The notes under the pieces: generated by a model
The model's database searches: none
What the model was told of the DNA's origin: nothing
Seen by the model: only the letters and a program-made list of their open reading frames with translations
Source of the DNA: Phycisphaerales bacterium
Lineage (GTDB): Bacteria > Planctomycetota > Phycisphaerae > Phycisphaerales > UBA1924
Direction: 5' to 3'
DNA: 64,000 nucleotides
Assembly: GCA_030149165.1 (NCBI GenBank)
Contig: JASBRY010000009.1
Location: forward strand, 124,001-188,000
Shown: piece by piece, positions 34,872 through 42,159 of the stretch
Position numbering within the stretch: position 1 is the stretch's first letter
Layout of the letters: each line of letters opens with the position of its first letter
Made by a program: the position numbers and the translations under genes

Positions 34872-35354
34872 TTAAATCTCGACACGCTCGCGCGTGATGC
34901 GGATGTGTTTGGTTGAGTAGAGCGTCCCGGAGTTGATGCCGGGACATCCCTCCGCCGCATACTCCCAATCGTCGAGTGATTCGAGGTTCGATTTCCAGAA
35001 CGGCCAAGTCCTGCACTGCTCAGGACGCGTCTTGTAGATCGTGCACAACGCTTTGCCTCGCTCATCGCGATCGAGGAAGACACAGTCATATCCGAAACTG
35101 GTTTTAGTTTCTTTGAGTGATTGTCCGACGATGGTCTTGCGTGTGTACTGCTCGTAGAACTCATCGAGTGGCACGCCGACATCCTTCGCCATCGCCTTCG
35201 CTTCTTTGTCTGTGAAGAGCACGAAGCCTGTGGGTCCAGTGCAGCAGTTGCCGCACTGTGTGCACTCAAAGCGGAGCCCCTTCTCTCCAGTCTCTGTCAA
35301 TCCTGTGGGATCGGGCTGGTCGAACCATTCCCTTGGTTTGTTCGCTTTGCTCAT
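34872..35354 (-). CDS. CxxxCxxCC family protein (YkgJ / UPF0153 type)
   Basis: A 160-residue cytosolic protein that probably binds zinc or an Fe-S cluster through conserved cysteines: FECTQCGNCCTG (C-x2-C-x2-CC), YDCVFLD, ALCTIYKTRPEQCRTWPFW and EGCPGIN. This set matches the putative zinc/iron-chelating YkgJ family, whose molecular role is unknown. Its start overlaps the stop of the upstream SpoIIE-type phosphatase by 4 bp (ATGA), so it is translationally coupled and last in the dnaX-led cluster. It ends 11 bp from the convergent ilvE. Confidence 0.9.
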   Translation of the reverse strand: MSKANKPREWFDQPDPTGLTETGEKGLRFECTQCGNCCTGPTGFVLFTDKEAKAMAKDVGVPLDEFYEQYTRKTIVGQSLKETKTSFGYDCVFLDRDERGKALCTIYKTRPEQCRTWPFWKSNLESLDDWEYAAEGCPGINSGTLYSTKHIRITRERVEI

Positions 35355-36742
35355 TTCGGATCGTCCGGATGATTGTGCCGCACCACGACGATCGTCTGAT
35401 CATCTTTGCCGATGTCTGAACCAGTAAACTCGCGGACGGCGGTTGTGAGTGTATCAATCACGCATTGTGGTTGTCCGCTGCACTTGGTCAGTGCTGCATC
35501 CATCCGATCCTCCCCAAACATTTCAAACCCCGATTCGTTGTCCGCAGGTCGTGCCGCTTCGGTGATGCCATCGGTATAGAGAACGAGTGTTTCTCCCGGC
35601 GCCAGAGTGCTCGAGAGCGAAACAGGGGGGAGATCCAGTGTGATCCCGAGCGGGAGTGTCCCTGGATTATCGAGCGTGCGGATGGAGCCGTCGACCCCTC
35701 GGATGCGAGGCGGGTTGTGTCCACAGCGGATCCAGTCGACTGTTCCTGTGCGTGGATCGAGCACGCAGAGGAACGCGGTCGCGAACATGCTTGGCAGTGA
35801 TGCGGTGTACAGGATTTTATTGACGAACTGCGCGACCAATGTTGGATTCGCAGCGGTCTCCTCGTCTTCGTGATGGAATCCGAAGCTGCGGATCGCTGCG
35901 GAGATCATCGCCATGACGGTTGCCGCCGCGGCGCCGTGTCCCGCGACATCCGCGATGATGACCCCTAAGCGTCCATCGGGGAACTGGAAGTAATCAAAGA
36001 AGTCCCCGCCGGCGTGCTGACTGGGTTTGTAACTCGACGCGAGCGAATACCCCTCAAGCGACGGATTCGATGCCGGCGTGAGCGCTCTCTGAATCTGTCC
36101 CATCTGCTGGAACTGCTTCTCGAGTTCAGCGTTGAGTTCTTCGACTTTTTTGCGTGAGACCAGGTTCCGAGTCGCGGTCCCCATCATGTTCAGATCGAGG
36201 AATCCCGCTTCAAACGAGTCCAGGTCGCTCCATTCGGGATCGGTATGGAACACCAGCGCCCAGTTGATGGTCTCGCCGTTCTCATAGGTCGGGATCACGG
36301 CGACTGAATGCAGTTCGGATGCTCGATCGCCGAGCGCTTTGGATAGATTCTCGTCTTGGGTGAAATCTGCGTGGTTGAGGAGTTTGGGTTCGGATGTACA
36401 GATGAGTTCCCAGACAAGACCGCCTTCATGGATCGGGATCGAATCCCATGTTGACCATGGATCCCTCCTTGGTCGCTCACCCTGCGGATCACTCAGTGCA
36501 GGTCCCATGACGCGCGTGAACTTGTACTGTCCATCCTTGAGTCCTCGGCGCGACACAGAGACGATCGCGTCGCGTGGAGAACGCTTACTAATCCATGGAC
36601 CAAAGTGACTCATCATCGCCGCGGGATCGGTCATCATGCTCGCTTCGCTGAGCATCACGCTGAGCTGCGGGATGTTCTCGTTACGACCAAGATCGACACG
36701 CTCACAAGGCACACAGTATGAGTTGGGTTGTGTCGTGCTCAT
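35351..36742 (-). CDS. GAF-like sensor + SpoIIE/PP2C phosphatase (RsbU type)
   Basis: Mn-dependent serine/threonine phosphatase of the kind that dephosphorylates anti-anti-sigma factors in partner-switching stress control. The first 200 residues look like a GAF sensor (VWELICTSEPKLLNHADF, LHSVAVIPTYENGETINWAL). A short coiled coil (VEELNAELEKQFQQMGQIQRAL) leads into the PP2C domain at about 235-455. Metal-binding acids are visible: GGDFFDYFQFPDGRLGVIIADVAGHG, VLYTDGITEAA and GKDDQTIVVV. Both ends overlap neighbours by 4 bp. No RsbV/RsbW or sigma factor gene lies nearby, so the target is unknown. Confidence 0.9.
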   Translation of the reverse strand: MSTTQPNSYCVPCERVDLGRNENIPQLSVMLSEASMMTDPAAMMSHFGPWISKRSPRDAIVSVSRRGLKDGQYKFTRVMGPALSDPQGERPRRDPWSTWDSIPIHEGGLVWELICTSEPKLLNHADFTQDENLSKALGDRASELHSVAVIPTYENGETINWALVFHTDPEWSDLDSFEAGFLDLNMMGTATRNLVSRKKVEELNAELEKQFQQMGQIQRALTPASNPSLEGYSLASSYKPSQHAGGDFFDYFQFPDGRLGVIIADVAGHGAAAATVMAMISAAIRSFGFHHEDEETAANPTLVAQFVNKILYTASLPSMFATAFLCVLDPRTGTVDWIRCGHNPPRIRGVDGSIRTLDNPGTLPLGITLDLPPVSLSSTLAPGETLVLYTDGITEAARPADNESGFEMFGEDRMDAALTKCSGQPQCVIDTLTTAVREFTGSDIGKDDQTIVVVRHNHPDDPK

Positions 36743-37359
36743 CGGACAGATACCAGAACCTTGTCATGGAGCGAATCAACAAGCGCGAGGTAGTCATTCA
36801 TCGTTGACTCAGTCTCAGCGCGATTTTTTTCGTGGAGCAGCGGGATGTTGATGCGGATGTTGCACGCCGCATTATGAGACGCGGCTTTGCAAGTGATCGC
36901 GGCGACCGCGAGATCCGATCTGAGCATCCGATTCGTGGTCTCAGTGAGTTCATGCAGCGCCCCCATCATCTGAGCACACAGCTCAAGCATCGCGATCGGT
37001 GGAGTGATCGCGCCCTGCACAGCACTGTCCCACTCCGCGATCCTCTTTGGATCGGATTCTGGGAGTGACCAGAGCGCGTTGAGTGCGCCGTAACCCGCTG
37101 CGTCATCGTCAGCGAGTTGCAGGAACTTCGATTGCATCGTGGTCAGCAACTCAAGATGAGCTTGGTTCTCCGATTCGCAGTGCTCGTATTTCTTCTTCCC
37201 AAGCGTGTAGTGGATGACCATCCCCGCGATCGCGGCTGCCGTCGCGCCAGTCGTCGCCGCAACCGCGCCACCGCCTGGAGTGGGTGCTTTGGAGTTGAGC
37301 GCCTGGAGGTATCCCGAGAGGGTCATATCCGCTATTGGAGTGGAAGAATCGGTGCTCAT
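36739..37359 (-). CDS. Formiminotransferase-cyclodeaminase (FchA) family protein
   Basis: Resembles the cyclodeaminase domain that converts 5-formimino-THF to 5,10-methenyl-THF, here as a stand-alone 206-residue all-helical protein. Signature: APTPGGGAVAATTGATAAAIAGMV near the N-terminus (the folate-binding Gly-rich loop), then long helices with LEDDDAAGYGAL-like LADDDAAGYGALNAL, and AAITCKAASHNAACNIRINI near the end. Family length is normal. It is flanked by a Nudix gene (34 bp upstream) and overlaps the phosphatase gene by 4 bp. In one-carbon metabolism it would need a formiminotransferase partner, which is not seen here. Confidence 0.88.
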   Translation of the reverse strand: MSTDSSTPIADMTLSGYLQALNSKAPTPGGGAVAATTGATAAAIAGMVIHYTLGKKKYEHCESENQAHLELLTTMQSKFLQLADDDAAGYGALNALWSLPESDPKRIAEWDSAVQGAITPPIAMLELCAQMMGALHELTETTNRMLRSDLAVAAITCKAASHNAACNIRINIPLLHEKNRAETESTMNDYLALVDSLHDKVLVSVR

Positions 37360-37393
37360 CGGAGCATCTTAGTCCATGCGCATGGATCGGTGC

Positions 37394-38083
37394 TCACAAC
37401 AATCCCGCGATCTCGATCGCCGTGGGAATGAACGCTTGCTGCTCGCGATCGATCCACTCGTGGAGTGCTGCATTCGTGATCCATCTCATATCTTCATACT
37501 CCCATTCAGTGGAGAGCTCCGGAAGCGTGCTTAGCTCAACGCGCAGGACGATATCGGTTGATCCCACATGATCGTCATGCACCAGCGCCAGCGCCGTCAT
37601 CGGTGCGGACTCCAGCGACATGCCGACCTCTTCGAGCGATTCTCGGCACAGCTCTTCACGGATCATCTCAAAGGTGAGCGTGTCGTGTTTCACTTCTGGG
37701 ACATCGATCCCGCCGCAAGGTCCGAACTCCCAGAGGTCTCCATAGCGATGGGTCTTGCTTGATCGTTTCCCGAGCAGGTAGTGGGGGATGCCTTGCTGAT
37801 CTGGAGCGACGATCAGTCCAGTCACGGCGAGCATGCGTACGCCGAGGTGGATCTGCTCGCGCACGGCGTGGTGCTTGTACTGCTCAGCGCGTGCGTGGAT
37901 CACTCCTTCGCTGGGATCAAAGCTCATGAACGCGAGCATCTCGCCATTGAAGTAGTTGGAGTTTGATTTGCTCAGTGTCTCCCACGCGTGCTCAACTTGC
38001 TCGCGCAGGTGTTCGGGGACTGGTGTCTGCTCGTAATCGATCCGAACCTTGGGCGCAGTGTTGAGTCGTTCGATCCGGACCAT
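37394..38083 (-). CDS. Nudix hydrolase with N-terminal extension
   Basis: Nudix enzymes hydrolyse nucleoside diphosphates linked to another moiety. Here the Nudix box is ...E-MIREELC-RESLEEVGM (about residues 142-158), with the REx2EExG core intact. The usual leading Gly of the box is replaced by His, because a short insertion (VPEVKHDTLTF) follows the conserved GG. About 75 residues before the domain include FNGEMLAFMSFD, as in NUDT22-like UDP-sugar hydrolases, so a nucleotide-sugar substrate is possible. It starts 2 bp after ybaB, so belongs to the dnaX-led operon. Confidence 0.83.
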   Translation of the reverse strand: MVRIERLNTAPKVRIDYEQTPVPEHLREQVEHAWETLSKSNSNYFNGEMLAFMSFDPSEGVIHARAEQYKHHAVREQIHLGVRMLAVTGLIVAPDQQGIPHYLLGKRSSKTHRYGDLWEFGPCGGIDVPEVKHDTLTFEMIREELCRESLEEVGMSLESAPMTALALVHDDHVGSTDIVLRVELSTLPELSTEWEYEDMRWITNAALHEWIDREQQAFIPTAIEIAGLL

Positions 38084-38085
38084 TG

Positions 38086-38457
38086 TTAACTGAGCAGCCC
38101 GCTGAGCTGGGGCGCCATGTCTCCGAGTCCGAGATCGTCCGCTTCCTTCGCGATGATCTGCTGGACCTGACGCTGCGCGTTTTCAGTCGCGTCATTGATC
38201 GCGTCCTTGATGAGCGCCGTCGCGAGTTCCTTGGTTTTCTCGTCGACCGCCATCCCAGTGAGCAGCGCGGGATCGAGCGTGAGGTCGATGAGTTTCATCT
38301 TGCCGTTGACGATCGCTCGGCACGCACCTCCTCCTGCTTGTCCATCGACACGCAGCGCGTCCATCTTCGCTTTGACGCGCTCGCCCGCTTCAGCGAGCTG
38401 GTCCTTGTTTTTCATCAGCGACCCGAGGGCCTGCATCGCTTTGAGCTTGTCGAGCAT
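38086..38457 (-). CDS. ybaB: YbaB/EbfC nucleoid-associated protein
   Basis: Small DNA-binding dimer (123 residues) of the YbaB/EbfC family. The helical N-terminus (LDKLKAMQALGSLMKNKDQL) is followed by the central beta-sheet with GACRAIVNGKMKLIDLTLDP, then AINDATENAQRQVQQIIAKE. The usual order dnaX-ybaB-recR is partly kept: dnaX is directly upstream, but a Nudix gene sits where recR often is. Its ribosome site, AAGGAAG, overlaps the last codons of the -1-frame extension of dnaX, 3 bp before the ATG region, so the long dnaX product ends inside the ybaB initiation region. Its C-terminus (LGDMAPQLSGLLS) is slightly shorter than usual. Confidence 0.9.
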   Translation of the reverse strand: MLDKLKAMQALGSLMKNKDQLAEAGERVKAKMDALRVDGQAGGGACRAIVNGKMKLIDLTLDPALLTGMAVDEKTKELATALIKDAINDATENAQRQVQQIIAKEADDLGLGDMAPQLSGLLS

Positions 38458-38460
38458 GAA

Positions 38461-38807
38461 CTACTTCCTTGGATAGACCTGTTTCACTGTGCCGTCGAAA
38501 ATCTCAAGCACCACTTTGACCAGCGGATCTCCCGCGGCTTCCTCAGGGGTCGGCAGATTTGTAGGCGGAGCGATTACTCCAGGTGCCGGTGCGTGCTTTT
38601 GTTCGGGAGCCGGTGGTGCAGATTTCTCTGACGCACTCGTTGGTGGAGTTTTCGCGAAATCCACACGCCGACCAGCGGTGCGCGCCGAGTCCTTCGATTC
38701 ATGCCGGACCGGCTTGCTTGGTGATGGTGCTCGTGTTGGAGTTGTGGGCGACGGTCGGCTGGGAGCAACAGATGCTGCGGGCGCCGACGCCGCCCTCAGG
38801 TTTTTTT
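38461..38807 (-). CDS. dnaX: DnaX C-terminal extension in the -1 frame (tau-like part)
   Basis: Open frame continuing dnaX after a -1 shift at the A8 run. It adds 113 residues: a Pro/Ala/Ser/Thr-rich linker (ASAPAASVAPSRPSPTTPT) and an end reading DPLVKVVLEIFDGTVKQVYP. That end matches the short conserved C-terminal element found in many bacterial DnaX proteins (pattern DPLVxxVLExFxGxxxxV), so it is unlikely to be chance coding. With the shift, the product is 485 residues instead of 373. It has no start codon of its own with a ribosome site in a sensible place. Frame: the slippage re-reads one A, giving ...AAA AAA AAC CTG. Confidence 0.75.
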
Positions 38808-38808
38808 T
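38779..38808 (-). promoter_or_regulatory. Programmed -1 frameshift (or slippage) signal in dnaX
   Basis: On the minus strand the zero frame reads GTA AAA AAA ACC TGA, with an A8 run at 38801-38808. It contains the heptamer A AAA AAA in the correct phase, like the A AAA AAG of E. coli dnaX. Six bases after the heptamer, GGGCG (38791-38795) can pair with CGCCC (38779-38783) across a 7-nt loop, a spacing typical for a stimulatory hairpin. A TGA stop follows in the zero frame within the spacer. Confidence 0.75.
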
Positions 38809-39917
38809 ACGGCTGCCCCAGACTGCACAAGCGCCGTCAGGTCCGCGATCTTCTCTGTCATCGCGAGGCGCACCATGCACGCATCAACCAGCGCTCTCGG
38901 AGCGGGAGACGACTTGAGCGCCCGCTGCACCGATTCGCACAGCGCGATCATGTGCACAATCCCCGCGGCATCGAACTGTCGCGAGCGTTCAAACTCGGAT
39001 TGCTTCGCTTCGTCGGAGAGCTCGACGAGGTCGGTCTCTACACCACAGGAGCTGAGGACCATGAGGTCGCGGAATCGTTCGAGCAGTGCCGTGAGCATCT
39101 GCTCTGGTGCGATCCCTGTGGACAAAAGCTGTCCCGTCGCGCGGAGCACGGTCGCAGGATCACCCTGCGCGATCGCATCGATCAGCTCTCCCATGACTTC
39201 TCTTTGCGGGAGTCCGAGGAGTTCTTCGAGGAGGTTGATGGTGAGTGTTTTCTCTCCCGATGCCATGAGTCGATCGAGCAGCGAGAGCGCATCGCGCATC
39301 GAGCCGTTCCCGAGTCGCGCGAGTGTGTAGACCAGCTCGTTGTCGGCTTTGAATTTTTCTTGTTTAAGCACCGCTTCGAGATGCTCCGCGATCCGATTCA
39401 CTGGGATGTTGCGGAAGTCGAATCGCTGACAGCGCGACTGGATCGTCGCCGGGACTTTGTGCGCTTCAGTCGTGCAGAGGATGAACTTCACGTGCTCGGG
39501 AGGTTCTTCCATGGTTTTAAGCAGCGCGTTGAACGCCGCGGTCGAGAGCATGTGGACCTCGTCGATGATGTAGATCTTGAAGTGTCCACGCATCGGTCGG
39601 TACGCGGAGTTGGAGATCAGCTCGCGTGCTTCCTCAACCTTGTTGTGCGACGCCGCGTCGATCTCGATGACATCGGTATCCTGACCCGAAAACACGGCGT
39701 CCGCGATGTCGTCCTTCTGCTCAGGATTGTTGAGCTCGTTGGCGAAGATCCGCGCCATCGAGGTCTTCCCGACCCCGCGCGTGCCGATGAACAGGTACGC
39801 GTGATGAACACGATCCGAATCGATCGCGGCTTTGAGCGTCTTGGCGATCGGTTCCTGTCCGATCACAGTGTCAAAGGTGCGGGAGCGATGTTTACGAGCG
39901 AGCGCGGTATATGCCAT
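38796..39917 (-). CDS. dnaX: DNA polymerase III gamma/tau subunit DnaX (zero-frame short form)
   Basis: Clamp-loader ATPase. AAA+ domain: RPxxFDxVIGQE-like SRTFDTVIGQEPIAKTL, Walker A GTRGVGKTS, Walker B IYIIDEVHMLS, sensor 1 ILCTTEAHKVP and sensor 2 GNGSMRDALSLLD. The zinc-binding cysteines usually found after Walker A in DnaX (C-x8-C-x2-C-x2-C) are absent: after ARIFANELNNP comes EQKDDIADAVFSGQ. Domain III follows to residue about 365. The zero frame stops at residue 373, right where domain III ends, giving a gamma-like product; a -1 shift at the A8 run gives the long form. The SRP RNA gene lies 45 bp upstream and ybaB downstream. Confidence 0.93.
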   Translation of the reverse strand: MAYTALARKHRSRTFDTVIGQEPIAKTLKAAIDSDRVHHAYLFIGTRGVGKTSMARIFANELNNPEQKDDIADAVFSGQDTDVIEIDAASHNKVEEARELISNSAYRPMRGHFKIYIIDEVHMLSTAAFNALLKTMEEPPEHVKFILCTTEAHKVPATIQSRCQRFDFRNIPVNRIAEHLEAVLKQEKFKADNELVYTLARLGNGSMRDALSLLDRLMASGEKTLTINLLEELLGLPQREVMGELIDAIAQGDPATVLRATGQLLSTGIAPEQMLTALLERFRDLMVLSSCGVETDLVELSDEAKQSEFERSRQFDAAGIVHMIALCESVQRALKSSPAPRALVDACMVRLAMTEKIADLTALVQSGAAVKKT

Positions 39918-39962
39918 GGACGATCATAGGGGCACTGAAATCGGAGTAGGCATCGAAGATTT

Positions 39963-40092
39963 GACCCGCCTTGGTTGACGCCCAGGACACCAACGGCACC
40001 GGGCGACGGCTGCTTATGGCTGCTGCGGTCAAGCCCTGACCAGGTTCACAGGCCACCCGTGCATCGGGCCCGGGCGCCAACCAGAGCGGGTC
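39963..40092 (-). ncRNA. ffs: Signal recognition particle RNA (small bacterial type, about 130 nt)
   Basis: Scaffold RNA for Ffh in co-translational membrane targeting. On the minus strand the core reads CCTGTGAACCTGGTCAGG, apical loop, GCAGCAGCCATAAGC, matching the SRP helix 8 consensus with its symmetric loop (CAGG opposite AGCA). Outer helices pair nearly fully: GACCCGC/GCGGGTC, GGTTG/CAACC, CGCCCGGG/CCTGGGCG and GCACGGGTG/CGCCCGGTGC. The apex is GCTTGACCGC instead of the common TCCGGAAGGA. TGAC sits at the tetraloop position and fits the alternative URRC class. Location directly upstream of dnaX is as in several bacteria. Ends are estimated from pairing. Confidence 0.92.
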
Positions 40093-40171
40093 TGGACGAG
40101 GATCGTAGGGGGTCAATCCAGTAAATCCCATCCACACAACTCAACCGCTGCTCAGCATCCGCAGATTTGCA

Positions 40172-40200
40172 TTGGTTCGAGCGCATTCATCCGATATGAT
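40172..40200 (+). promoter_or_regulatory. Candidate sigma-70-type promoter before a small gene
   Basis: TTGGTT (40172-40177), 17 nt spacer, TATGAT (40195-40200). Transcription would begin at about 40207, which is exactly the ATG of the 86-codon frame, implying leaderless translation, or else the start of an untranslated RNA. Confidence 0.45.
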
Positions 40201-40206
40201 CTACAC

Positions 40207-40467
40207 ATGATCTGGTCGGGTAAACCATCCCAGAAGCAAATCGATGCTGGCGCTCGCTTTCGCGCTGTGCACTCCAACTTCCTGACGCGAGCGTTGCGTA
40301 GAGCGCTGCCGTTCCCTCGGATTCCCGCTCGGCGCGTCGATGAAGGGGGATTCAGCCACGGCGGACGAGGGGGTTGCTTGAAGCTCCCAGAGCACGAAAA
40401 ACGCACCGCGTTGTGGTGGGCCGCGGCGATGAACCGCTTCGATCGCGTTGATCGCGCGGATTCCTGA
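40207..40467 (+). CDS. Hypothetical 86-residue protein, possibly leaderless
   Basis: No known family is recognised. The frame has codon use like the surrounding genes and a protein-like pattern: a basic helix (FLTRALRRALPFPRIPARRV), then DEGGF and an aromatic helix WWAAAMNRFDRVD near the end. There is no ribosome site before the ATG, but a promoter-like TTGGTT-N17-TATGAT would start transcription at that ATG. An overlapping antisense frame (40152-40406) looks less protein-like. The remaining 148 bases up to the next gene contain a second copy of GTGCACTCCAA (at 40268 and 40517) and no gene. It could instead be part of an untranslated RNA. Confidence 0.5.
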   Translation: MIWSGKPSQKQIDAGARFRAVHSNFLTRALRRALPFPRIPARRVDEGGFSHGGRGGCLKLPEHEKRTALWWAAAMNRFDRVDRADS

Positions 40468-40615
40468 CCGATTGGGCTGATTTTCGGCTCAGAATGCGGG
40501 ATTCCTCGCTGATTCCGTGCACTCCAAATGGAGCCGATAGCGGGAATTACCCGATTGATCCCTTACCATTCGCTGACATTGATTGATTTTGACGACCAAC
40601 GCCCTTGGGGACGCC

Positions 40616-41524
40616 ATGACCGATACGCCAGAGACATCCAACATGCCGGAAGAGATTGAAGCAAACGAGCCTCAGACGCCCGAGCATGTCAAGCAGGACT
40701 GTGCCAAGGCACCACTCAATCCCAAGTGGACGATCAAGCTCGGCATCATCGCCTTCTTCGTGATCGGATTTGGTGGTCTGGGTCTCTACGACGCGATCAT
40801 CAAATATCCAGAGCGTGGACAGCGCTACGCGGATTGGGCGAAGTGGCAGTATCTTGAAGCCGCGAAAACCGCTGGGAGCGAGCAGTTCGGGATCTTCCGC
40901 GAAGCGAGTGTTGACAATCCAGTCGAGGAATACGAGCGATTGGACGATCCTCAGAAGCGTGAGAGCGATCTCCGCGATGCGGCAAACCAATCTTCTCCAA
41001 GCCACCTCCGCGCCACGATGCGCAACACGCGTTACGATTGGCTCAAAGCACTCAATACGATTGGGAAGCTCACGCCGGAGAATACAGTCATCGGGGATCC
41101 AGAAGCGGAACTCGCATCGAGCAAGGCACGATGGACATCTTCAACATCCAACCCCAAACCCCTCAAGGGCTACGACATCCCGTCACAGTGGGGGATCATG
41201 GTCGTCTGTTGGGGAGTCGGCGCGTGGATGCTGATCCACATGTTTAAAGTCATCGGACAGAAGTTCTCTTGGGACGCGGACACGATGACCATCACGATCC
41301 CTGGTCCGATTTCAGTGAACCCGAATCAACTCGAAGAGGTCGACAAGCGCAAGTGGGACAAGTTCATCGTGTTCCTCAAGCTGAATGACACGCATCCGAC
41401 GCACGCCGGGAAAGAGCTGAAAGTGGATACTTATCAGCATGCGCTGGTTGAGGACTGGGTCCTGGCGATGGAAGCCGCGTCGCCGCAAGCGAGTGCATCG
41501 CTTTCCCAAGAATCCAGTGAATGA
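40616..41524 (+). CDS. Hypothetical protein with two transmembrane segments
   Basis: A 302-residue protein of unknown family. The N-terminus is acidic and disordered (TDTPETSNMPEEIEANEP). The first membrane helix (about 38-58; IKLGIIAFFVIGFGGLGLYD) is followed by a helical periplasmic or lumenal domain of about 120 residues (YADWAKWQYLEAAK, MRNTRYDWLKALNTIG). A second helix is at about 199-218 (GIMVVCWGVGAWMLIHMFKV), then a beta-rich cytoplasmic part (WDADTMTITIPGPISVNPNQ) resembling a PH-like domain. The ATG at 40616 has GGGG 5 nt upstream and was chosen over the open codon at 40583. It overlaps the DUF456 gene by 4 bp, implying joint function at the membrane. Confidence 0.75.
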   Translation: MTDTPETSNMPEEIEANEPQTPEHVKQDCAKAPLNPKWTIKLGIIAFFVIGFGGLGLYDAIIKYPERGQRYADWAKWQYLEAAKTAGSEQFGIFREASVDNPVEEYERLDDPQKRESDLRDAANQSSPSHLRATMRNTRYDWLKALNTIGKLTPENTVIGDPEAELASSKARWTSSTSNPKPLKGYDIPSQWGIMVVCWGVGAWMLIHMFKVIGQKFSWDADTMTITIPGPISVNPNQLEEVDKRKWDKFIVFLKLNDTHPTHAGKELKVDTYQHALVEDWVLAMEAASPQASASLSQESSE

Positions 41525-42039
41525 TCTGGATCATCCTTTCTATTGTGCTGATGATCGTCGTTGTCTGCATGGCAATGACAGCGATCACGCTCCCCGGCAT
41601 CTGGACGATGGCGGCATGCGCCGCGCTGCTCGCGCTCTGGGTCCCAGAGTTCGTGGGTTGGTGGACAGTGGGGGTCCTCTTCGGGATCGCGGCACTCTCT
41701 GAACTCGTGGATTTCATCGCGTCAGCGCTTGGAGTCAAGCGCATGGGAGGATCGCGCAGCGGCGCGATCGGATCGGTCATCGGTACCCTCATCGGCGCGA
41801 TCGTCGGGACCTTCATCATCCCGGTCCCGATCTTCGGATCGGTCATCGGAGGCGTCGCGGGCGCTGGGACCGGCGCGTTCCTCGCTGAGAAGTCGATCGC
41901 TCAAAGAACCATGCGTGATTCGTTCCGTTCAGGTTCAGGAGCCGCCGTTGGTCGTTTGGTCTCCATGGTGCTCAAGCTCATGCTCGCAGGCGCTGCATCT
42001 GCCGTGCTCGTCACCATGGTAATCTACAACGGATTCTAA
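41521..42039 (+). CDS. DUF456 family membrane protein
   Basis: A 172-residue inner-membrane protein with about four to five hydrophobic segments. It has the DUF456 features: a short N-terminal helix, TLPGIWTMAACAALLALWV, a DFIASALGVKRMGGSRSGAIG loop, then two Gly-rich helices (IGTLIGAIVGTFIIPVPIFG, VIGGVAGAGTGAFLAEK) that resemble glycine-zipper segments, and a final helix. Molecular function is not known for the family. Its ATG overlaps the stop of the upstream membrane protein gene (ATGA). The next gene, phoH-like, starts 120 bp downstream after two leader hairpins. Confidence 0.85.
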   Translation: MIWIILSIVLMIVVVCMAMTAITLPGIWTMAACAALLALWVPEFVGWWTVGVLFGIAALSELVDFIASALGVKRMGGSRSGAIGSVIGTLIGAIVGTFIIPVPIFGSVIGGVAGAGTGAFLAEKSIAQRTMRDSFRSGSGAAVGRLVSMVLKLMLAGAASAVLVTMVIYNGF

Positions 42040-42087
42040 CGAAGAAACACGGCAATATAGCTTTGAATCCGATATGCTCTTGATGGA

Positions 42088-42150
42088 GACCGAGAGCTTC
42101 GGTCTGGAGAATAACCCGGCTCGCGAGACCAATGCTCGCGATCGAGCCGG
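42088..42150 (+). promoter_or_regulatory. Two leader hairpins before the PIN-PhoH gene
   Basis: Hairpin 1: GACCGA-GAGCT-TCGGTC (42088-42104). Hairpin 2: CCGGCTCG (42116-42123) with CGAGCCGG (42143-42150), an 8-bp GC-rich stem whose loop contains repeated CTCGCGA-type words. Hairpin 2 ends 9 nt before the ATG at 42160, so it would cover the initiation region. No U-run follows, so these are not terminators. They may control translation or mRNA decay. Confidence 0.5.
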
Positions 42151-42159
42151 CGGATAACT

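Noticed and set aside
38583-39929. 448-codon plus-strand frame opposite dnaX
   Set aside because: It is a mirror of dnaX codon bias. The minus strand carries unmistakable clamp-loader motifs and the plus product is Arg/His-rich with no recognisable domain.
39892-40137. 81-codon minus-strand frame across the dnaX upstream region
   Set aside because: It covers the SRP RNA gene, whose paired structure explains the sequence conservation expected there.
40152-40406. 84-codon minus-strand frame in the gap after the SRP RNA
   Set aside because: Overlaps the more protein-like plus-strand frame; Pro/Arg/Cys-rich with no ribosome site.
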